From: Mycobacterium nebraskense
GTDB taxonomy: Bacteria; Actinomycetota; Actinomycetes; Mycobacteriales; Mycobacteriaceae
DNA: 64,000 bases
Assembly (NCBI RefSeq): GCF_002102255.1
Contig: NZ_LQPH01000107.1
Location: 1 to 64,000, forward strand
Direction: 5' to 3'
Below, in pieces: positions 19,749 to 29,652 of this stretch. The notes below the pieces were generated by a model. It saw only the letters and a list, made by a program, of their open reading frames with translations. It did no database searches and had not been told where the DNA came from. Position 1 is the stretch's first letter, and each line of letters opens with the position of its first letter. Position numbers and translations under genes: made by a program.

Positions 19749-21304
19749 GAACCCGTCCCCCCGCTTGTGCTCGCGGAACCCTCGGTGGCCAGGGCGTCGG
19801 CCAGCGCACCCAGCCCGGCCGCGTTGGAGGCCTTCACCAGGACCACGTCGCCGGGCTGCACTTCGGCTCGCAACAACGCCAGGGCGGCGTCGGCGTCGGC
19901 CACGTTGACGGCCCCTCTATCACCGGAAGCTCCCCACGAGCCCTCCATGACCGCTCCGTGGTGCATGGCGCTCATCGACCTCCCACTTCCCACGACGACA
20001 AGTCGAGACACATCTAAGCGCACCGCCAGCCGGCCGATGCGATCGTGCTCGGCTACCGCGTCCTCGCCAAGCTCGGCCATTTCGCCCAGCACCGCCCAGC
20101 TTCTGCGCTTTTCGGCGGCTCCGGACCCGCGGCCCTGGGCGATCCAGGCCAAAGCTTGCAGCCCGGCCCGCATCGAGTCGGGGTTGGCGTTGTAGGCGTC
20201 GTCGATCACCGTGACCCCGTCCGCCCGGGTGGTCACGTGCATCCGGTGCCGCGACACCGGCCCGGCCTGCGCCAGCGCCGCGGCGACCTGCTCGACGGTG
20301 GCGCCGCATTGCAGCGCGACGGCGCCGGCGCACAGCGCGTTGGTGACCTGATGGTCGCCGTACACGCCCAGCTGCACCTCGACCGCGCTGTCCATCGCGT
20401 GCAGGGTAAAGCGCGGCCTGGCCAGTTCGTCCAGCGACACTCCGTCCGCCCAGACGTCGCTGGGCCCCGAATCGGTGTGGCTGGACCGGCTGACCCGCAC
20501 CGCCCGCGCCTCGGTGACGCGGGCCATCGCCGCCACGACCGGGTCGTCGGCGTTGAGGATGACCACACCCGACGGCGGAACGGCTTGGGGCAGTTCTGAT
20601 TTGGTGTGCGCGATGGCTTCCCGTGAGCCGAACTCGCCCAGGTGGGCGGTGCCGACGTTGAGGACCACCCCGATCGCCGGCGGCGCGATCTGGGCCAGCG
20701 CGGCGATGTTGCCGGGATGGCGGGCCGACATCTCGAGCACCAGGTAGTCGGTGCGCCGCGTCGCGCGCAACACCGTCCACGGGTGTCCCAGCTCGTTGTT
20801 GAACGACCCGGGCGGGGCCACCACCTCGCCCAGCGGCTCGAGCACGGCGGCCACCAGGTCTTTGGTCGACGTCTTCCCCGACGAGCCGGTGATGCCGATG
20901 ATGGTCAACCCGCCCGCCACCAGCTCCGCGGCCACCGCCTTGGCCAGCTTGGCCAGCGCGGCCAGCACCGCCGCCCCCGAGCCGTCAGTGTCGTGTTCGA
21001 GCACCCCGGCCAGGCCGCCGTCGGCGCGGTCGGTCCGCGGCGCCGGGGGCACCACGATGGCGGGCACCCCCACCGGCCGGGCGGCCAGTACCGCGACCGC
21101 GCCGGCCGCTGCCGCCGCGCCCGCGTAGTCGTGCCCGTCGGCATGGGCCCCCGGCAGCGCGAGGAATAGCCCGCCGGGACCGACGGCGCGCGAGTCGAAT
21201 TCGACGGTGCCGGTGACGCGGAGTTCGGCGGCGGCCTGCGGCGAGATGTCGGCGAGCGTGCCGCCCACGATCTCGGCGATCTGCGCGACGGTCAGGTCGA
21301 TCAT
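19745..21304 (-). CDS. murF: UDP-N-acetylmuramoyl-tripeptide--D-alanyl-D-alanine ligase
   Basis: A 519-residue Mur ligase that adds D-Ala-D-Ala to UDP-MurNAc-tripeptide. The ATP-binding TGSSGKTST is at residues 139-147; [24 protein letters not shown] and the [11 protein letters not shown] motif of the C-terminal domain are intact. The ATG at 21304 overlaps the murE stop (ATGA), and the gene end overlaps mraY (GTGA). Confidence 0.98.
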   Translation of the reverse strand: MIDLTVAQIAEIVGGTLADISPQAAAELRVTGTVEFDSRAVGPGGLFLALPGAHADGHDYAGAAAAAGAVAVLAARPVGVPAIVVPPAPRTDRADGGLAGVLEHDTDGSGAAVLAALAKLAKAVAAELVAGGLTIIGITGSSGKTSTKDLVAAVLEPLGEVVAPPGSFNNELGHPWTVLRATRRTDYLVLEMSARHPGNIAALAQIAPPAIGVVLNVGTAHLGEFGSREAIAHTKSELPQAVPPSGVVILNADDPVVAAMARVTEARAVRVSRSSHTDSGPSDVWADGVSLDELARPRFTLHAMDSAVEVQLGVYGDHQVTNALCAGAVALQCGATVEQVAAALAQAGPVSRHRMHVTTRADGVTVIDDAYNANPDSMRAGLQALAWIAQGRGSGAAEKRRSWAVLGEMAELGEDAVAEHDRIGRLAVRLDVSRLVVVGSGRSMSAMHHGAVMEGSWGASGDRGAVNVADADAALALLRAEVQPGDVVLVKASNAAGLGALADALATEGSASTSGGTGS

Positions 21305-22881
21305 GGCCGCGCCTCCAGCGCCCGGGCCAGCTCCACCCTGTCGTCGAACGGGCGGACCTCCCCCGCCCCGCGCTGCCCGGTTTCGTGGCCTTTGCCCGCG
21401 ACCAGGACCACGTCGCCCGGGCCGGCCCAGGCCACCGCGCGCTCGATCGCGGCTCGCCGGTCGCCGATCTCGACGACCTCGGCGGAACCGCCGTGCGCGC
21501 CGGCCAGGATCTCGCGACGGATGGCGGCGGGGTCCTCCCCGCGCGGGTTGTCGTCGGTGACGACGACCAAATCGGCCAGCCCGGCGGCGATCTCACCCAT
21601 CGGCGCCCGCTTGCCCGGGTCGCGCTCACCGCCCGCGCCGAACACCACGGCCAGCCGGCGACCCGGGCTGCGTAGGGTCGCCAGCACCGAGCGGAGCGCT
21701 TCGGGCTTGTGGGCGTAGTCCACCAGCGCGAGGAAATTCTGGCCGCGGTCGATTTCTTCCATGCGGCCGGGCACCCTGGTCTCCAGCAGCCCCGGCGCCG
21801 CCTGCTCGGGCGACACTCCGACCGCGTCCAGAATCGCCAGCGCGACAAGGCAATTGGCGACGTTGTAGTGCCCCGGCAGCCGGATGCCGACCCGATGCCG
21901 CACGCCGGCCGGGTCGATCGCGGTGAACTGCTGTCCCCCGGCGCCCATCGGCGTCACGTCCATCGCGCGCCAGTGCGCGGGATGGCCGGCGGCGCTGACG
22001 GTGATCGCGTCACCGGCCCGGGCGGCCATGGCGCGCCCGGCGTCGTCGTCGACGCAGACCACCACCCGGCGGGCCCGCAGCGGCGACGCGGGGTCGAACA
22101 GCTGCGCCTTGGCCTCGAAGTAGTCGGCCATGGTGGGGTGAAAGTCGAGGTGGTCGCGGGACAGGTTGGTGAAGCCGCCCACCGCGAATTCGGTGCCGTC
22201 CACCCGGCCCAGCGCCAGCGCGTGGCTGGACACCTCCATGACGACGGTGTCCACGCCGCGCTCGGCCATCGCCGCGAACATCGCCTGCAGCGCGGGAGCC
22301 TCCGGGGTGGTCAGCGCGCTGGGGATGTCGGCGCCGTCGATGCGGATGCCGATGGTGCCGATCAGGCCGGCCGTCCGGCCGGCGGCGCGCAACCCGGATT
22401 CGACCAGATAGGTCGTGGTGGTCTTGCCGGAGGTTCCGGTGATCCCGACAACCGTCGTCCGCTGCGACGGGTTCCCGTACACGGTGGCGGCCAGGGCGCC
22501 GAGCACGCTGCGGGGCTTCGGGTGCACCAGCGTCGGCACGGCCGAGGCCGAAGCCCCCATCTCCGCGACCCCGGCGGCATCGGTGAGGACCGCAACCGCG
22601 CCGCGTTCGATCGCCTCGGCCGCGTACCGGGCGCCGTGCGTCGACGCGCCGGGCAGCGCGGCGAACAGGTCGCCGGGCCGCACGTCTTGGGCACGCAGCG
22701 TCACGCCGGTGACGGCGGCATCGGGCACCGCCGCGCCCCGGTCCGCAAGTACCGCCCCGACCTGGGCCGCCAGCGCGGGCAGGCGCGTGCCCGCGCCGGC
22801 GCTGGGCCGTAGCCCCGTGGGCATCGGCACCACCTGTTCACACCTCCCTGCAGACGCCGCGTGATCCTCATGATCGGCCAT
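21301..22881 (-). CDS. murE: UDP-MurNAc-L-Ala-D-Glu--meso-DAP ligase MurE
   Basis: A 526-residue Mur ligase that adds meso-diaminopimelate. The ATP-binding TGTSGKTTT lies at residues 148-156; [24 protein letters not shown] and [10 protein letters not shown] follow, and the DNPRGEDP sequence carries the DNPR motif that selects meso-DAP over lysine. The ATG at 22881 is taken as start. It lies only 96 bases after pbpB; in M. tuberculosis several genes including a PE_PGRS gene separate the two. The 3' end overlaps murF. Confidence 0.97.
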   Translation of the reverse strand: MADHEDHAASAGRCEQVVPMPTGLRPSAGAGTRLPALAAQVGAVLADRGAAVPDAAVTGVTLRAQDVRPGDLFAALPGASTHGARYAAEAIERGAVAVLTDAAGVAEMGASASAVPTLVHPKPRSVLGALAATVYGNPSQRTTVVGITGTSGKTTTTYLVESGLRAAGRTAGLIGTIGIRIDGADIPSALTTPEAPALQAMFAAMAERGVDTVVMEVSSHALALGRVDGTEFAVGGFTNLSRDHLDFHPTMADYFEAKAQLFDPASPLRARRVVVCVDDDAGRAMAARAGDAITVSAAGHPAHWRAMDVTPMGAGGQQFTAIDPAGVRHRVGIRLPGHYNVANCLVALAILDAVGVSPEQAAPGLLETRVPGRMEEIDRGQNFLALVDYAHKPEALRSVLATLRSPGRRLAVVFGAGGERDPGKRAPMGEIAAGLADLVVVTDDNPRGEDPAAIRREILAGAHGGSAEVVEIGDRRAAIERAVAWAGPGDVVLVAGKGHETGQRGAGEVRPFDDRVELARALEARP

Positions 22882-22977
22882 GACACCCTACCTAGCCGCA
22901 TCCGTCCGCGAGGTGCTCCCGCCGTGCGGGAGGCGGCGCCGGTCGGCGCCTTGTGCCCGCCGCGCCGGCGATCGCCG

Positions 22978-25044
22978 CTAGGTGGCCTGCAACGTCAGCG
23001 GCGGGCCGGGGTCGGGCGACAGCGGCACGTTCTCACGCTGCATGAGCCAGCCGGCGATGTTGTGGAACAGCGGGGCGGCCGAGTGGCCCGGCGTACCGTC
23101 CGCGTTGCGATCCGGGTTGTCCATCATGATGCCGATGACGTAGCGCGGGTTGTCTACGGTGGCCATGCCGGCGAAGGTGATCCAGTAGACGTTGTCGAAG
23201 TAGCAGCCGCAGGCCGGGTTGATCTGCTGCGCGGTGCCCGTCTTGCCGGCCATCTGGTAGCCCGTCACCGCGGCGGCGGGCCCGGTGCCCTGCTGATAGC
23301 CCATCGGGTCGCGTTGCACGACGGCGCGCAGCATGTTGCGCACGGTCTGGGCCGTCTGCGGCGAAACCACCCGCACGCCTTCGGGCCGCGGCTCTTCCGT
23401 ACGGGTGCCGTCGGGCGCGATGGTGGCCTTGACGATCCGCGGCGGTATCCGCACCCCGTCGTTGGCGATCGTCTGGTACATGCCGGCCATCTGCAACAGC
23501 GTCATCGAAAGGCCTTGCCCGATGGGCAGGTTCGAGAAGGTGCTGCCCGACCATTGGTCGATGGGCGGCACCAACCCGGCGCTCTCACCGGGCAGGCCCA
23601 CGTTGGTGCGTTGTCCGAGACCGAATTTGCGGACCATGTCGTAGAAGCGTTCCGGGCCGACGCGCTGGGCGAGCATCAAAGTGCCGACGTTGGAGGACTT
23701 TCCGAACACGCCGGTGGTGGTGTAGGGCATCACGCCGTGGTCCCACGCGTCGTGGATGGCCACTCCGCCCATCTGGATCGACCCGGGCACCTGCAGCACC
23801 TCGTCGGGGTTGGACAGGCCGTATTCGATCACCGAGGACGCGGTGATGACCTTGTTCACCGAGCCGGGCTCAAACGGCGAGGACACCGCCAGGTTGCCCA
23901 GCTGTTTGTCACCCTGACGCCCGATGTCCTGGGACGGGTCAAAGGTGTTGTCGTTGGCCATGGCCACCACTTCGCCGGTCTTCGAGTCCAGCACGACGGC
24001 CGAAACATTGTGCGCGCCCGAGAGATTCTTGGCCTGCTGGACCTGCTGCTGCACGTAGAACTGGATGTCGTCGTCGAGGGTCAGCTGAACCATCGAACCG
24101 TTGACCGCCCGATGCCGGTTGCGGTAACTGCCGGGGATCACGACGCCGTCGGATCCGCGGTCGTAGGTGACCGAGCCGTCAGTTCCGGACAGCACCGAGT
24201 CCAGGGACTCCTCCAGCCCCAGCAGCCCGTGACCGTCCCAGTCGATACCGCCGACGATGTTGGCCGCCAACGACCCGCCGGGATACTGCCGCAGATCCTG
24301 CCGCTCCGAACCGACTTCGGGGTACTTGTCGGAGATCGCGCTCGCGACCGCGGGGTCGACCGCGCGCGCCAGATAGACGAAGTTCTCGTCGCTTTGCAGC
24401 TTCTTCAAAACGGTCGCGGAGTCCGGCTTGTTGCCCAGCCGGGTGGAGACCTCCTTGGCGATGTCCCGCAGCCGCTCCTGCGGATCGGGGGCCGCCGAGT
24501 TCTTGTTCTTGGCCTCTTCCAGTTGCTTGCGAATCCTCTTGGGCTGGAACGTCAAAGCGCGCGACTCGGTGGTGAACGCCAGCTGATCCTTGTGGCGGTC
24601 GACGATGCTGCCGCGCACCGCCTTCTCGACGTCGGTGACCTTGAGCTGGCCCGCGGCCTGGGCACGCAGCGCCGGCGCGTTGGTCACCTGCAGTACGAAC
24701 AGCTGGACCGCCGCCACCACGATCAAGACCGCGATGGCCGTGTTCCCGGCCCGATGCCGGAAGACGAACGACGCGCCACGGGTGCCCGCCTGCACGAGCT
24801 GCCGGGTGCGCCGCTCCCGCGCCGAGTGCCCGGTCGCCACCGCGTCCGGCCGGTCGGCCGGGCGGGCTTTCTTGGCGTCCTTGGCTTCCTTGGCTTTCCG
24901 GAACCGCTTCGGCTCCCGGACATCCTGAGCTTGCTGTTGCTTCGCGCGCCGCTTCGGCTGCCGAACGCTCTTGGCGTCCTGCGCCTTACGGGGACCGCGC
25001 GTCGACTGCGACCGGCGGGTGCGCGTGGAGTCGCCGCGGCTCAC
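22978..25044 (-). CDS. pbpB: septal transpeptidase PbpB (FtsI, PBP3 class)
   Basis: A 688-residue class B penicillin-binding protein for septal cross-linking, the partner of FtsW. A basic cytoplasmic tail (1-95) precedes one transmembrane helix at about 102-121 and a pedestal domain. The transpeptidase domain carries SVNK at 395-398 (catalytic S395), SSN at 450-452 and KTG at 601-603, so it should be active. The GTG at 25044 overlaps the stop of the FtsL-like gene (GTGA). The CGC motif near residue 613 suggests a disulfide. Confidence 0.97.
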   Translation of the reverse strand: MSRGDSTRTRRSQSTRGPRKAQDAKSVRQPKRRAKQQQAQDVREPKRFRKAKEAKDAKKARPADRPDAVATGHSARERRTRQLVQAGTRGASFVFRHRAGNTAIAVLIVVAAVQLFVLQVTNAPALRAQAAGQLKVTDVEKAVRGSIVDRHKDQLAFTTESRALTFQPKRIRKQLEEAKNKNSAAPDPQERLRDIAKEVSTRLGNKPDSATVLKKLQSDENFVYLARAVDPAVASAISDKYPEVGSERQDLRQYPGGSLAANIVGGIDWDGHGLLGLEESLDSVLSGTDGSVTYDRGSDGVVIPGSYRNRHRAVNGSMVQLTLDDDIQFYVQQQVQQAKNLSGAHNVSAVVLDSKTGEVVAMANDNTFDPSQDIGRQGDKQLGNLAVSSPFEPGSVNKVITASSVIEYGLSNPDEVLQVPGSIQMGGVAIHDAWDHGVMPYTTTGVFGKSSNVGTLMLAQRVGPERFYDMVRKFGLGQRTNVGLPGESAGLVPPIDQWSGSTFSNLPIGQGLSMTLLQMAGMYQTIANDGVRIPPRIVKATIAPDGTRTEEPRPEGVRVVSPQTAQTVRNMLRAVVQRDPMGYQQGTGPAAAVTGYQMAGKTGTAQQINPACGCYFDNVYWITFAGMATVDNPRYVIGIMMDNPDRNADGTPGHSAAPLFHNIAGWLMQRENVPLSPDPGPPLTLQAT

Positions 25045-26198
25045 CGGGGCGCACCTGGCATCACAACGGGGCCCGGCGCCACAGGCTGCGGCGCGAGCAC
25101 CGGGGCAGCGGGGGCGATCGGAGCGGCGGGAGCGGCGGGGGCGATCCCCCGTTGCACCGGAACCGGCACCTCCGCGGGTAGCGGTGCGGGCACCTGCCCG
25201 GGCGGGGGAATGGGCAAGCCGCCCAACGGGATCGGCACCTCAGCGGGCACCGGAGCGAGTATCGGTCCCGCCGGCGCGGGCAGACCCGGCGCGGGCAGCG
25301 CAGTCGGGGCCTGCCCGGTGACCGGCGCACCCGGCACAGCCGGCATTCCCGGCAGCTGAGGTCCGCCCTGTCCCAGGTGCTGGCCGCCCAGCGTCGAGGC
25401 TCCGTCTGGTGCGCGCAGCAGCGCCTCGGGCCCTGACCTCGCCGGCGCGGGCGCCGCGGGGTCGGGTTGCATCCGGACCGGGACCTCCGCGGGCGGTGGC
25501 GCCGGGGGCGGCGGCGGACCTTGTTCGGGGAGCTTGTTGTTCAACGGTGGCGGCGGCACCCCGTCAGCCGGCTTGGGCGTGCCGACGACCACCCAGTTCC
25601 CGGACGGGTCCTGGACCAGGTGCGCGGTGTCTCGCGTCGGGATCATGCCCTGTTTGCGGGCCGCCTCCGCCAGCGCCGGCGCGGATTCCGCCTCGCGCAC
25701 ATCGCGTTCCAGCGCCTCCTTCTGCTGTTGCAGCAGCCGGGTCTTCTCGCGGGCGTGACTCAACTTATAGGAGCGCTCGGCGGAGTCCGTGGACAACCAC
25801 AGCGTGAGACCGAGCCCGACGCCGAGCGCACCGATGACCAATACGACGAACGGAACCTTGCTCGCCAAAGTGCGGGGCCGCAGGTCGATCGAAGCCAGCC
25901 GGGCCGCCAACCGTTCGCTCAGGCGAGGACGAACGACCTTGGGCGCTTTGGCTTTCCGCGCCTTGGCCCGGGCCTTGGCCTGACTGGTGCTTTTGGGCCG
26001 CGCCGGCCGCTCGACCGGCCGGGCGATCGGGCTGGTGTGCGGTCCGGACTTGGGCGCGTGGCTCTCCCGGGTCGGCGCCGAGGTCCGCCCGGGCCGGGGG
26101 CGGCGCGGCGAGCCGGGATCGGCCGCCGAGCGCCTGCTGCGCCGGACGGAACCGTCGCGTCCGCCGCGGCGGTTCGGCGTCTCGCGCTTTGCTGTCAT
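25041..26198 (-). CDS. FtsL-like proline-rich membrane protein (Rv2164c-like)
   Basis: A 385-residue protein in the position of ftsL. A long basic cytoplasmic region (1-112) leads to a single transmembrane helix at about 114-136. A short extracytoplasmic coiled coil follows (about 140-180), then an extended Pro/Ala/Gly/Val-rich tail with repeated PVPA/EVPVP-like units. The tail is probably unstructured and wall-spanning. The length matches M. tuberculosis Rv2164c (384). Helix plus coiled coil is the FtsL layout and fits scaffolding of PbpB, FtsQ and FtsW. The ATG overlaps the rsmH stop (ATGA). Confidence 0.92.
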   Translation of the reverse strand: MTAKRETPNRRGGRDGSVRRSRRSAADPGSPRRPRPGRTSAPTRESHAPKSGPHTSPIARPVERPARPKSTSQAKARAKARKAKAPKVVRPRLSERLAARLASIDLRPRTLASKVPFVVLVIGALGVGLGLTLWLSTDSAERSYKLSHAREKTRLLQQQKEALERDVREAESAPALAEAARKQGMIPTRDTAHLVQDPSGNWVVVGTPKPADGVPPPPLNNKLPEQGPPPPPAPPPAEVPVRMQPDPAAPAPARSGPEALLRAPDGASTLGGQHLGQGGPQLPGMPAVPGAPVTGQAPTALPAPGLPAPAGPILAPVPAEVPIPLGGLPIPPPGQVPAPLPAEVPVPVQRGIAPAAPAAPIAPAAPVLAPQPVAPGPVVMPGAPR

Positions 26199-27385
26199 GC
26201 GTCGCCCTTTCCGGTTGCCTGCTGGACCCGTTGCACAGCTCGTAGTCGCACCGCGGCGCTGCGCGGATTGCGTTCGACCTCGGCGGCGTCCGCACGTTCG
26301 GCGCCGTGCGTCAGCGACCGGAATCGCGGCTCGTGGCCGGGAAGCTCGACCGGCAGATCCACCGGTGTGCGGGACGCGACCGCGTCCGCGAACAACCGTT
26401 TGACGATCCGGTCTTCCAGCGATTGATAGGCCAGCACCACCATGCGTCCGCCGACGGTGAGCGCGTCCAACCCAGCCGGAATCGCGTTGCGCAACGAGTT
26501 CAGTTCGTCGTTGACCGCGATCCGCAGGGCCTGGAAGGTCCGCTTGGCGGGATGTCCCCCGGTGCGCCGGGCCGGGGCCGGAATCGCTCGGTAGAGCAGG
26601 GCTACCAACTCCGAGGTCGACGTGAAGGGGGTGCGGGCGCGCTGGCGCACGATCTGTGCGGCGATGCGGCGCGCGAATCGCTCCTCGCCGTAGCGGTGCA
26701 GGATGTCCGCCAGCGCCGCTTCGTCGTAGGTGTTGAGGATGTCGGCCGCCGTCAACGGCGACTCCGGGTCCATCCGCATGTCCAGCGGCGCGTCCTGGGC
26801 GTAGGCGAAGCCCCGCTCGGCGCGGTCGAGCTGCATGGATGACACGCCGAGGTCGAAAAGCATCCCGTCGACCGACCCGGCTGTGCCGTAACCGGATTCG
26901 GCCAGGGCCGCGGCGAGGCCGTCGTAGCGGGTGTGTACCAACGTGATCCGGTCGGCGAATCGCGCCAACCGAGCGCGGGCGATTTCCAGCGCGCTGGGAT
27001 CGCGGTCGAGCCCGATCAGCCGCAGCCCCGGTAGGTCGGTCAGGAACCGTTCGGCGTGCCCGCCCGCGCCGAGGGTGGCGTCGAGGAGGACCGCGCCCGA
27101 ACCATCGGCGTCGTGACGGGTCAGCGCGGGGGTGAGCAGTTCGACGCAGCGGTGCAGCAGTACCGGCACATGCCCGAAGTCCGGTGAATCGTCAACCACC
27201 GCAACACCTCCCCGGGTCGGGCGAGACGCCCCTGACCCCTCGACGGCCCGGAGGGCCGGCACCCTTGCATCGAGGTCCCTGTCCGAAGGCACGAACCTGG
27301 CGTTGGGGAAGTACGCCAGGGTCGGTTCGGGCAGAGGCCACGTTGCACGGGCAAGCGCCTCAGATGATGTCGCCGAGTGCTTCAT
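26195..27385 (-). CDS. rsmH: 16S rRNA (cytosine1402-N4)-methyltransferase RsmH (MraW)
   Basis: A 396-residue SAM-dependent methyltransferase acting on C1402 of 16S rRNA. The conserved [16 protein letters not shown] start of the family core is followed by the SAM-binding [11 protein letters not shown], then [10 protein letters not shown] and the [12 protein letters not shown] motif. As in M. tuberculosis there is an N-terminal extension of about 75 residues before the core. The ATG at 27385 gives the same 396-residue length as the M. tuberculosis protein and overlaps the mraZ end by 26 bases; the frame is open further upstream inside mraZ. Confidence 0.95.
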   Translation of the reverse strand: MKHSATSSEALARATWPLPEPTLAYFPNARFVPSDRDLDARVPALRAVEGSGASRPTRGGVAVVDDSPDFGHVPVLLHRCVELLTPALTRHDADGSGAVLLDATLGAGGHAERFLTDLPGLRLIGLDRDPSALEIARARLARFADRITLVHTRYDGLAAALAESGYGTAGSVDGMLFDLGVSSMQLDRAERGFAYAQDAPLDMRMDPESPLTAADILNTYDEAALADILHRYGEERFARRIAAQIVRQRARTPFTSTSELVALLYRAIPAPARRTGGHPAKRTFQALRIAVNDELNSLRNAIPAGLDALTVGGRMVVLAYQSLEDRIVKRLFADAVASRTPVDLPVELPGHEPRFRSLTHGAERADAAEVERNPRSAAVRLRAVQRVQQATGKGDA

Positions 27386-27791
27386 CGCTGGCCGCGGAGA
27401 AGTTCTCTTCGTGGGTTTGCTGGTAGTCCTGCCAGGCCTGCGCATCCCAGATTTCGAGGTAATCGACCGCCCCGATCACCACGCAATCCTTGGAGAGGCT
27501 CGCGTAGCGACGGTGGTCGGCCGACAACGTGATGCGCCCCTGCGCGTCGGGATGCTGCTCGTCGGTGCCGGCGGCCAGATTGCGCAGGAACGCGCGGGCG
27601 TCGGGGTTGCTTCGCGAGGCCTTGCTCGCCCGGCGGGCGAGCTGCTCGAATTCGCCCCGCGGGTAGACGGCGAGGCTGTGGTCTTGGCTCTTGGTGACCA
27701 TCAACCCCCCTGCCAGCGCGTCACGGAATTTGGCGGGCAACGTCAGCCGCCCCTTGTCGTCGAGTTTGGGCGTGTAGGTGCCGAGAAACAC
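27360..27791 (-). CDS. mraZ: transcriptional regulator MraZ
   Basis: A 143-residue protein with two SpoVT/AbrB-like half-repeats, each with the DxxGR core: [14 protein letters not shown] near residue 10 and [13 protein letters not shown] near residue 82. MraZ forms ring-shaped oligomers that bind direct repeats upstream of its own gene and repress the dcw operon. The GTG at 27791 has a strong GGGAGGTGA ribosome binding site. It is the first gene of the cluster, with a repeat array upstream at 27842-27875. Confidence 0.97.
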   Translation of the reverse strand: MFLGTYTPKLDDKGRLTLPAKFRDALAGGLMVTKSQDHSLAVYPRGEFEQLARRASKASRSNPDARAFLRNLAAGTDEQHPDAQGRITLSADHRRYASLSKDCVVIGAVDYLEIWDAQAWQDYQQTHEENFSAASDEALGDII

Positions 27792-27841
27792 CAGAATTCA
27801 CCTCCCGCCGAAAGCGGCTGTGCGTCACCCAAACACTGCGG

Positions 27842-27875
27842 CCACCATACCCCACAATCCCCCACTACGCCCCAT
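27842..27875 (-). promoter_or_regulatory. MraZ operator (four repeats with 10-bp period)
   Basis: On the minus strand, in the direction of mraZ, the motif ATGGGG/GTGGGG/GTGGGG/GTGG occurs four times with its conserved bases exactly 10 bp apart (complementary A at 27874, 27864, 27854 and 27844). This matches the known MraZ box, TGGG direct repeats separated by five bases. The array starts about 50 bases upstream of the mraZ GTG and overlaps a possible -10 hexamer TATGGT, consistent with autorepression. Confidence 0.8.
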
Positions 27876-28015
27876 TCCTGGAGTGTCGTGGCGGAGTTTT
27901 TCGGGTTATCTGCCACCCACGGCCGCTCATGCCGCGGGAAGGCGGCTTCGGGGGTCACGCGGAGCACCTGGGCCGGCAGTAGAAAGCTGCAGTTCAAGGT
28001 GCTACCGACGGCCGG

Positions 28016-28054
28016 GTGGGGCGCAGTGGGAGCCTTCGGTGGGGCACGGTGGGG
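28016..28054 (+). promoter_or_regulatory. second GTGGGG repeat cluster, opposite orientation
   Basis: Four GTGGG(G) motifs begin at 28016, 28026, 28039 and 28049 on the plus strand, that is two pairs spaced 10 bp with a 13-bp step between them. They point away from mraZ and lie 225-265 bases upstream of it. The unit is the same as in the MraZ operator, so this may be a second, distal MraZ binding site within the 445-base gap between mraZ and the DUF3040 gene. No gene is seen in that gap. Confidence 0.45.
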
Positions 28055-28236
28055 CTCAGATCCTGCGCCGAAGCTCAGTTGGGACTCGATCCGGCGTCAA
28101 AACCGCATCGACGGCCCGGCGATCCTCAGCCGGCCCGGTACGTCTGTGACGATGGAGCGGCCGGCCCGGTGCGGGCATTGAATGCGGGCATTGAAAAGGG
28201 GTAGCCGATGGCTACCCCGATGCGTTGGCGATGCGG

Positions 28237-28641
28237 CTAGTCGTCGAAGCGGCGGCGGAACCGGTCTTCCATCCGGCTGGTGAACGAACCTCCGCCGCCC
28301 TTGTTGCGGCGCTGGCGCAGCGACCCGGGTGCCGATCCGGAGTGGTCGGCCCGGCCGGACAACCGGGGACCGGTGATAGCAAACACCACGCCGGCGAACA
28401 TCACGATGAATCCGAAGACACTGAGAATCGGGAAGTTTCCGATCATGGTGGCCTTGAACGCCACGCCGGAAACCAGCATTGCCAAGCCGATGACGAACAG
28501 CGCCGCGCCCTGCAGGCGGCGGCGCGCGGTGGGTGCACGGAGCCCCCCGCCGCGGACGCTCGACGCGAATTTGGGGTCTTCGGCGTAGAGAGCGCTCTCG
28601 ATCTGATCGAGCATCCGCTGCTCATGATCGGAGAGTGGCAT
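28237..28641 (-). CDS. DUF3040 membrane protein (Rv2169c-like)
   Basis: A 134-residue DUF3040 protein. The start PLSDHEQRMLDQIESALYAEDPKFA is the family signature, followed by two transmembrane helices (about residues 46-66 and 72-93) and a basic, Arg/Gly-rich tail. The ATG at 28641 has a strong AAGGAGGGACGA ribosome binding site and gives the usual 134 residues. Function is unknown; it is a conserved neighbour of the dcw cluster in mycobacteria. Confidence 0.9.
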   Translation of the reverse strand: MPLSDHEQRMLDQIESALYAEDPKFASSVRGGGLRAPTARRRLQGAALFVIGLAMLVSGVAFKATMIGNFPILSVFGFIVMFAGVVFAITGPRLSGRADHSGSAPGSLRQRRNKGGGGSFTSRMEDRFRRRFDD

Positions 28642-28973
28642 TCGTCCCTCCTTGCCGACAGTTTGGCGCGTAACTATCGATAGCACGCGGATGCCCGTTG
28701 CGGGGGCAACTAATTGAAATGATACGAGGTCAATCTGCGCCTTACCACTGGTTCGGTGGCGATTCTATCCTGGGCGCGGCCCGGCACCCATAGGAGCCGG
28801 AACGGCCGTGCGCTACAAGCGGCTTCCCCAACCGGGGTGGTTGGTGGGTTCGTTGCCGCGACCGCTCGTCGAACGGCCTCCCCCGGGTCTGATAATGACG
28901 ATGGCGGCGAGGGCCGAGCGGCTGGGCGAAGCCGAAGCACCGGGAGCACAGAGGATGAGGAGGAAACCGCGAG
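28642..28973. other. 332-bp divergent intergenic region
   Basis: This gap separates the minus-strand DUF3040 gene from the plus-strand acetyltransferase gene and should contain both promoters. Bases 28675-28685 hold the palindrome CTATCGATAG. No conserved coding sequence could be supported, and no clear -10/-35 pair could be fixed. Confidence 0.35.
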
Positions 28974-29582
28974 TTGGCGATATTCCTCATCGATCTGCCA
29001 CCCGCCGATATGGAGCGCCGTCTCGGTGACGCCCTGAAGGTGTATGTCGACGCGATGCGGTATCCGCGGGGCACCGAGAACCAGCGCGCCGCGATGTGGC
29101 TCGAGCACATCCGCCGGCGCGGGTGGCAAGGGGTGGGTGTCGTGGAGGCGGAGCTGGCCGAAGGCGCAGACGCGCCTGTCCCGCCGGCGGCCGAACTGAG
29201 CACCGCGCCGTTGCTCGGCGTGGCCTACGGCTACCCCGGGGCACCCGGGCAGTGGTGGCAGCAGCAGGTCGTCCTTGGCTTGCAACGCGGCGGCCTGCCT
29301 CCCCAGGAGATCGCCGGCCTGATGAACAGCTACTTCGAGTTGACCGAGCTGCACATCCATCCGCGCGCGCAGGGTCGCGGCCTCGGCGAGGCGCTGGCCC
29401 GGCGGCTCCTCGCCGGTCGGGCCGAGGAGAATGTCCTGCTGTCCACGCCGGAGACCAGTGGTGAGCCGAACCGGGCCTGGCGGTTGTACCGGCGGCTGGG
29501 CTTCACCGACGTCATCCGCCGCTACCACTTCGCCGGTGACCCACGGGCATTCGCGATCCTGGGCCGCAAGTTGCCGCTGTGA
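28974..29582 (+). CDS. GNAT-family N-acetyltransferase (Rv2170-like)
   Basis: A 202-residue GNAT acetyltransferase. The acetyl-CoA loop is RAQGRGLGEALARRLL near residue 122, preceded by the beta strand ELTELHIHP and followed by RLYRRLGFTDV. The TTG at 28974 is chosen because a strong GAGGAGGAAA ribosome binding site lies about 8 bases upstream. The M. tuberculosis orthologue Rv2170 has been reported as a lysine acetyltransferase acting on isocitrate dehydrogenase; that role here is by orthology only. Confidence 0.88.
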   Translation: MAIFLIDLPPADMERRLGDALKVYVDAMRYPRGTENQRAAMWLEHIRRRGWQGVGVVEAELAEGADAPVPPAAELSTAPLLGVAYGYPGAPGQWWQQQVVLGLQRGGLPPQEIAGLMNSYFELTELHIHPRAQGRGLGEALARRLLAGRAEENVLLSTPETSGEPNRAWRLYRRLGFTDVIRRYHFAGDPRAFAILGRKLPL

Positions 29583-29652
29583 TACCGCCGGGCCGAGGGC
29601 GCGTCCGGGCCGACGCGCGGACGCGGCACGCCGGATCTGGCACGATGACCTG

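Noticed and set aside
22861..25359. An 832-codon plus-strand open frame
   Set aside because: It is the antisense of pbpB and the end of the FtsL-like gene, with composition typical of a shadow frame.
27778..28149. An open frame in the mraZ upstream region
   Set aside because: It covers the MraZ operator and the GTGGGG cluster, has no family match and no good start signal.
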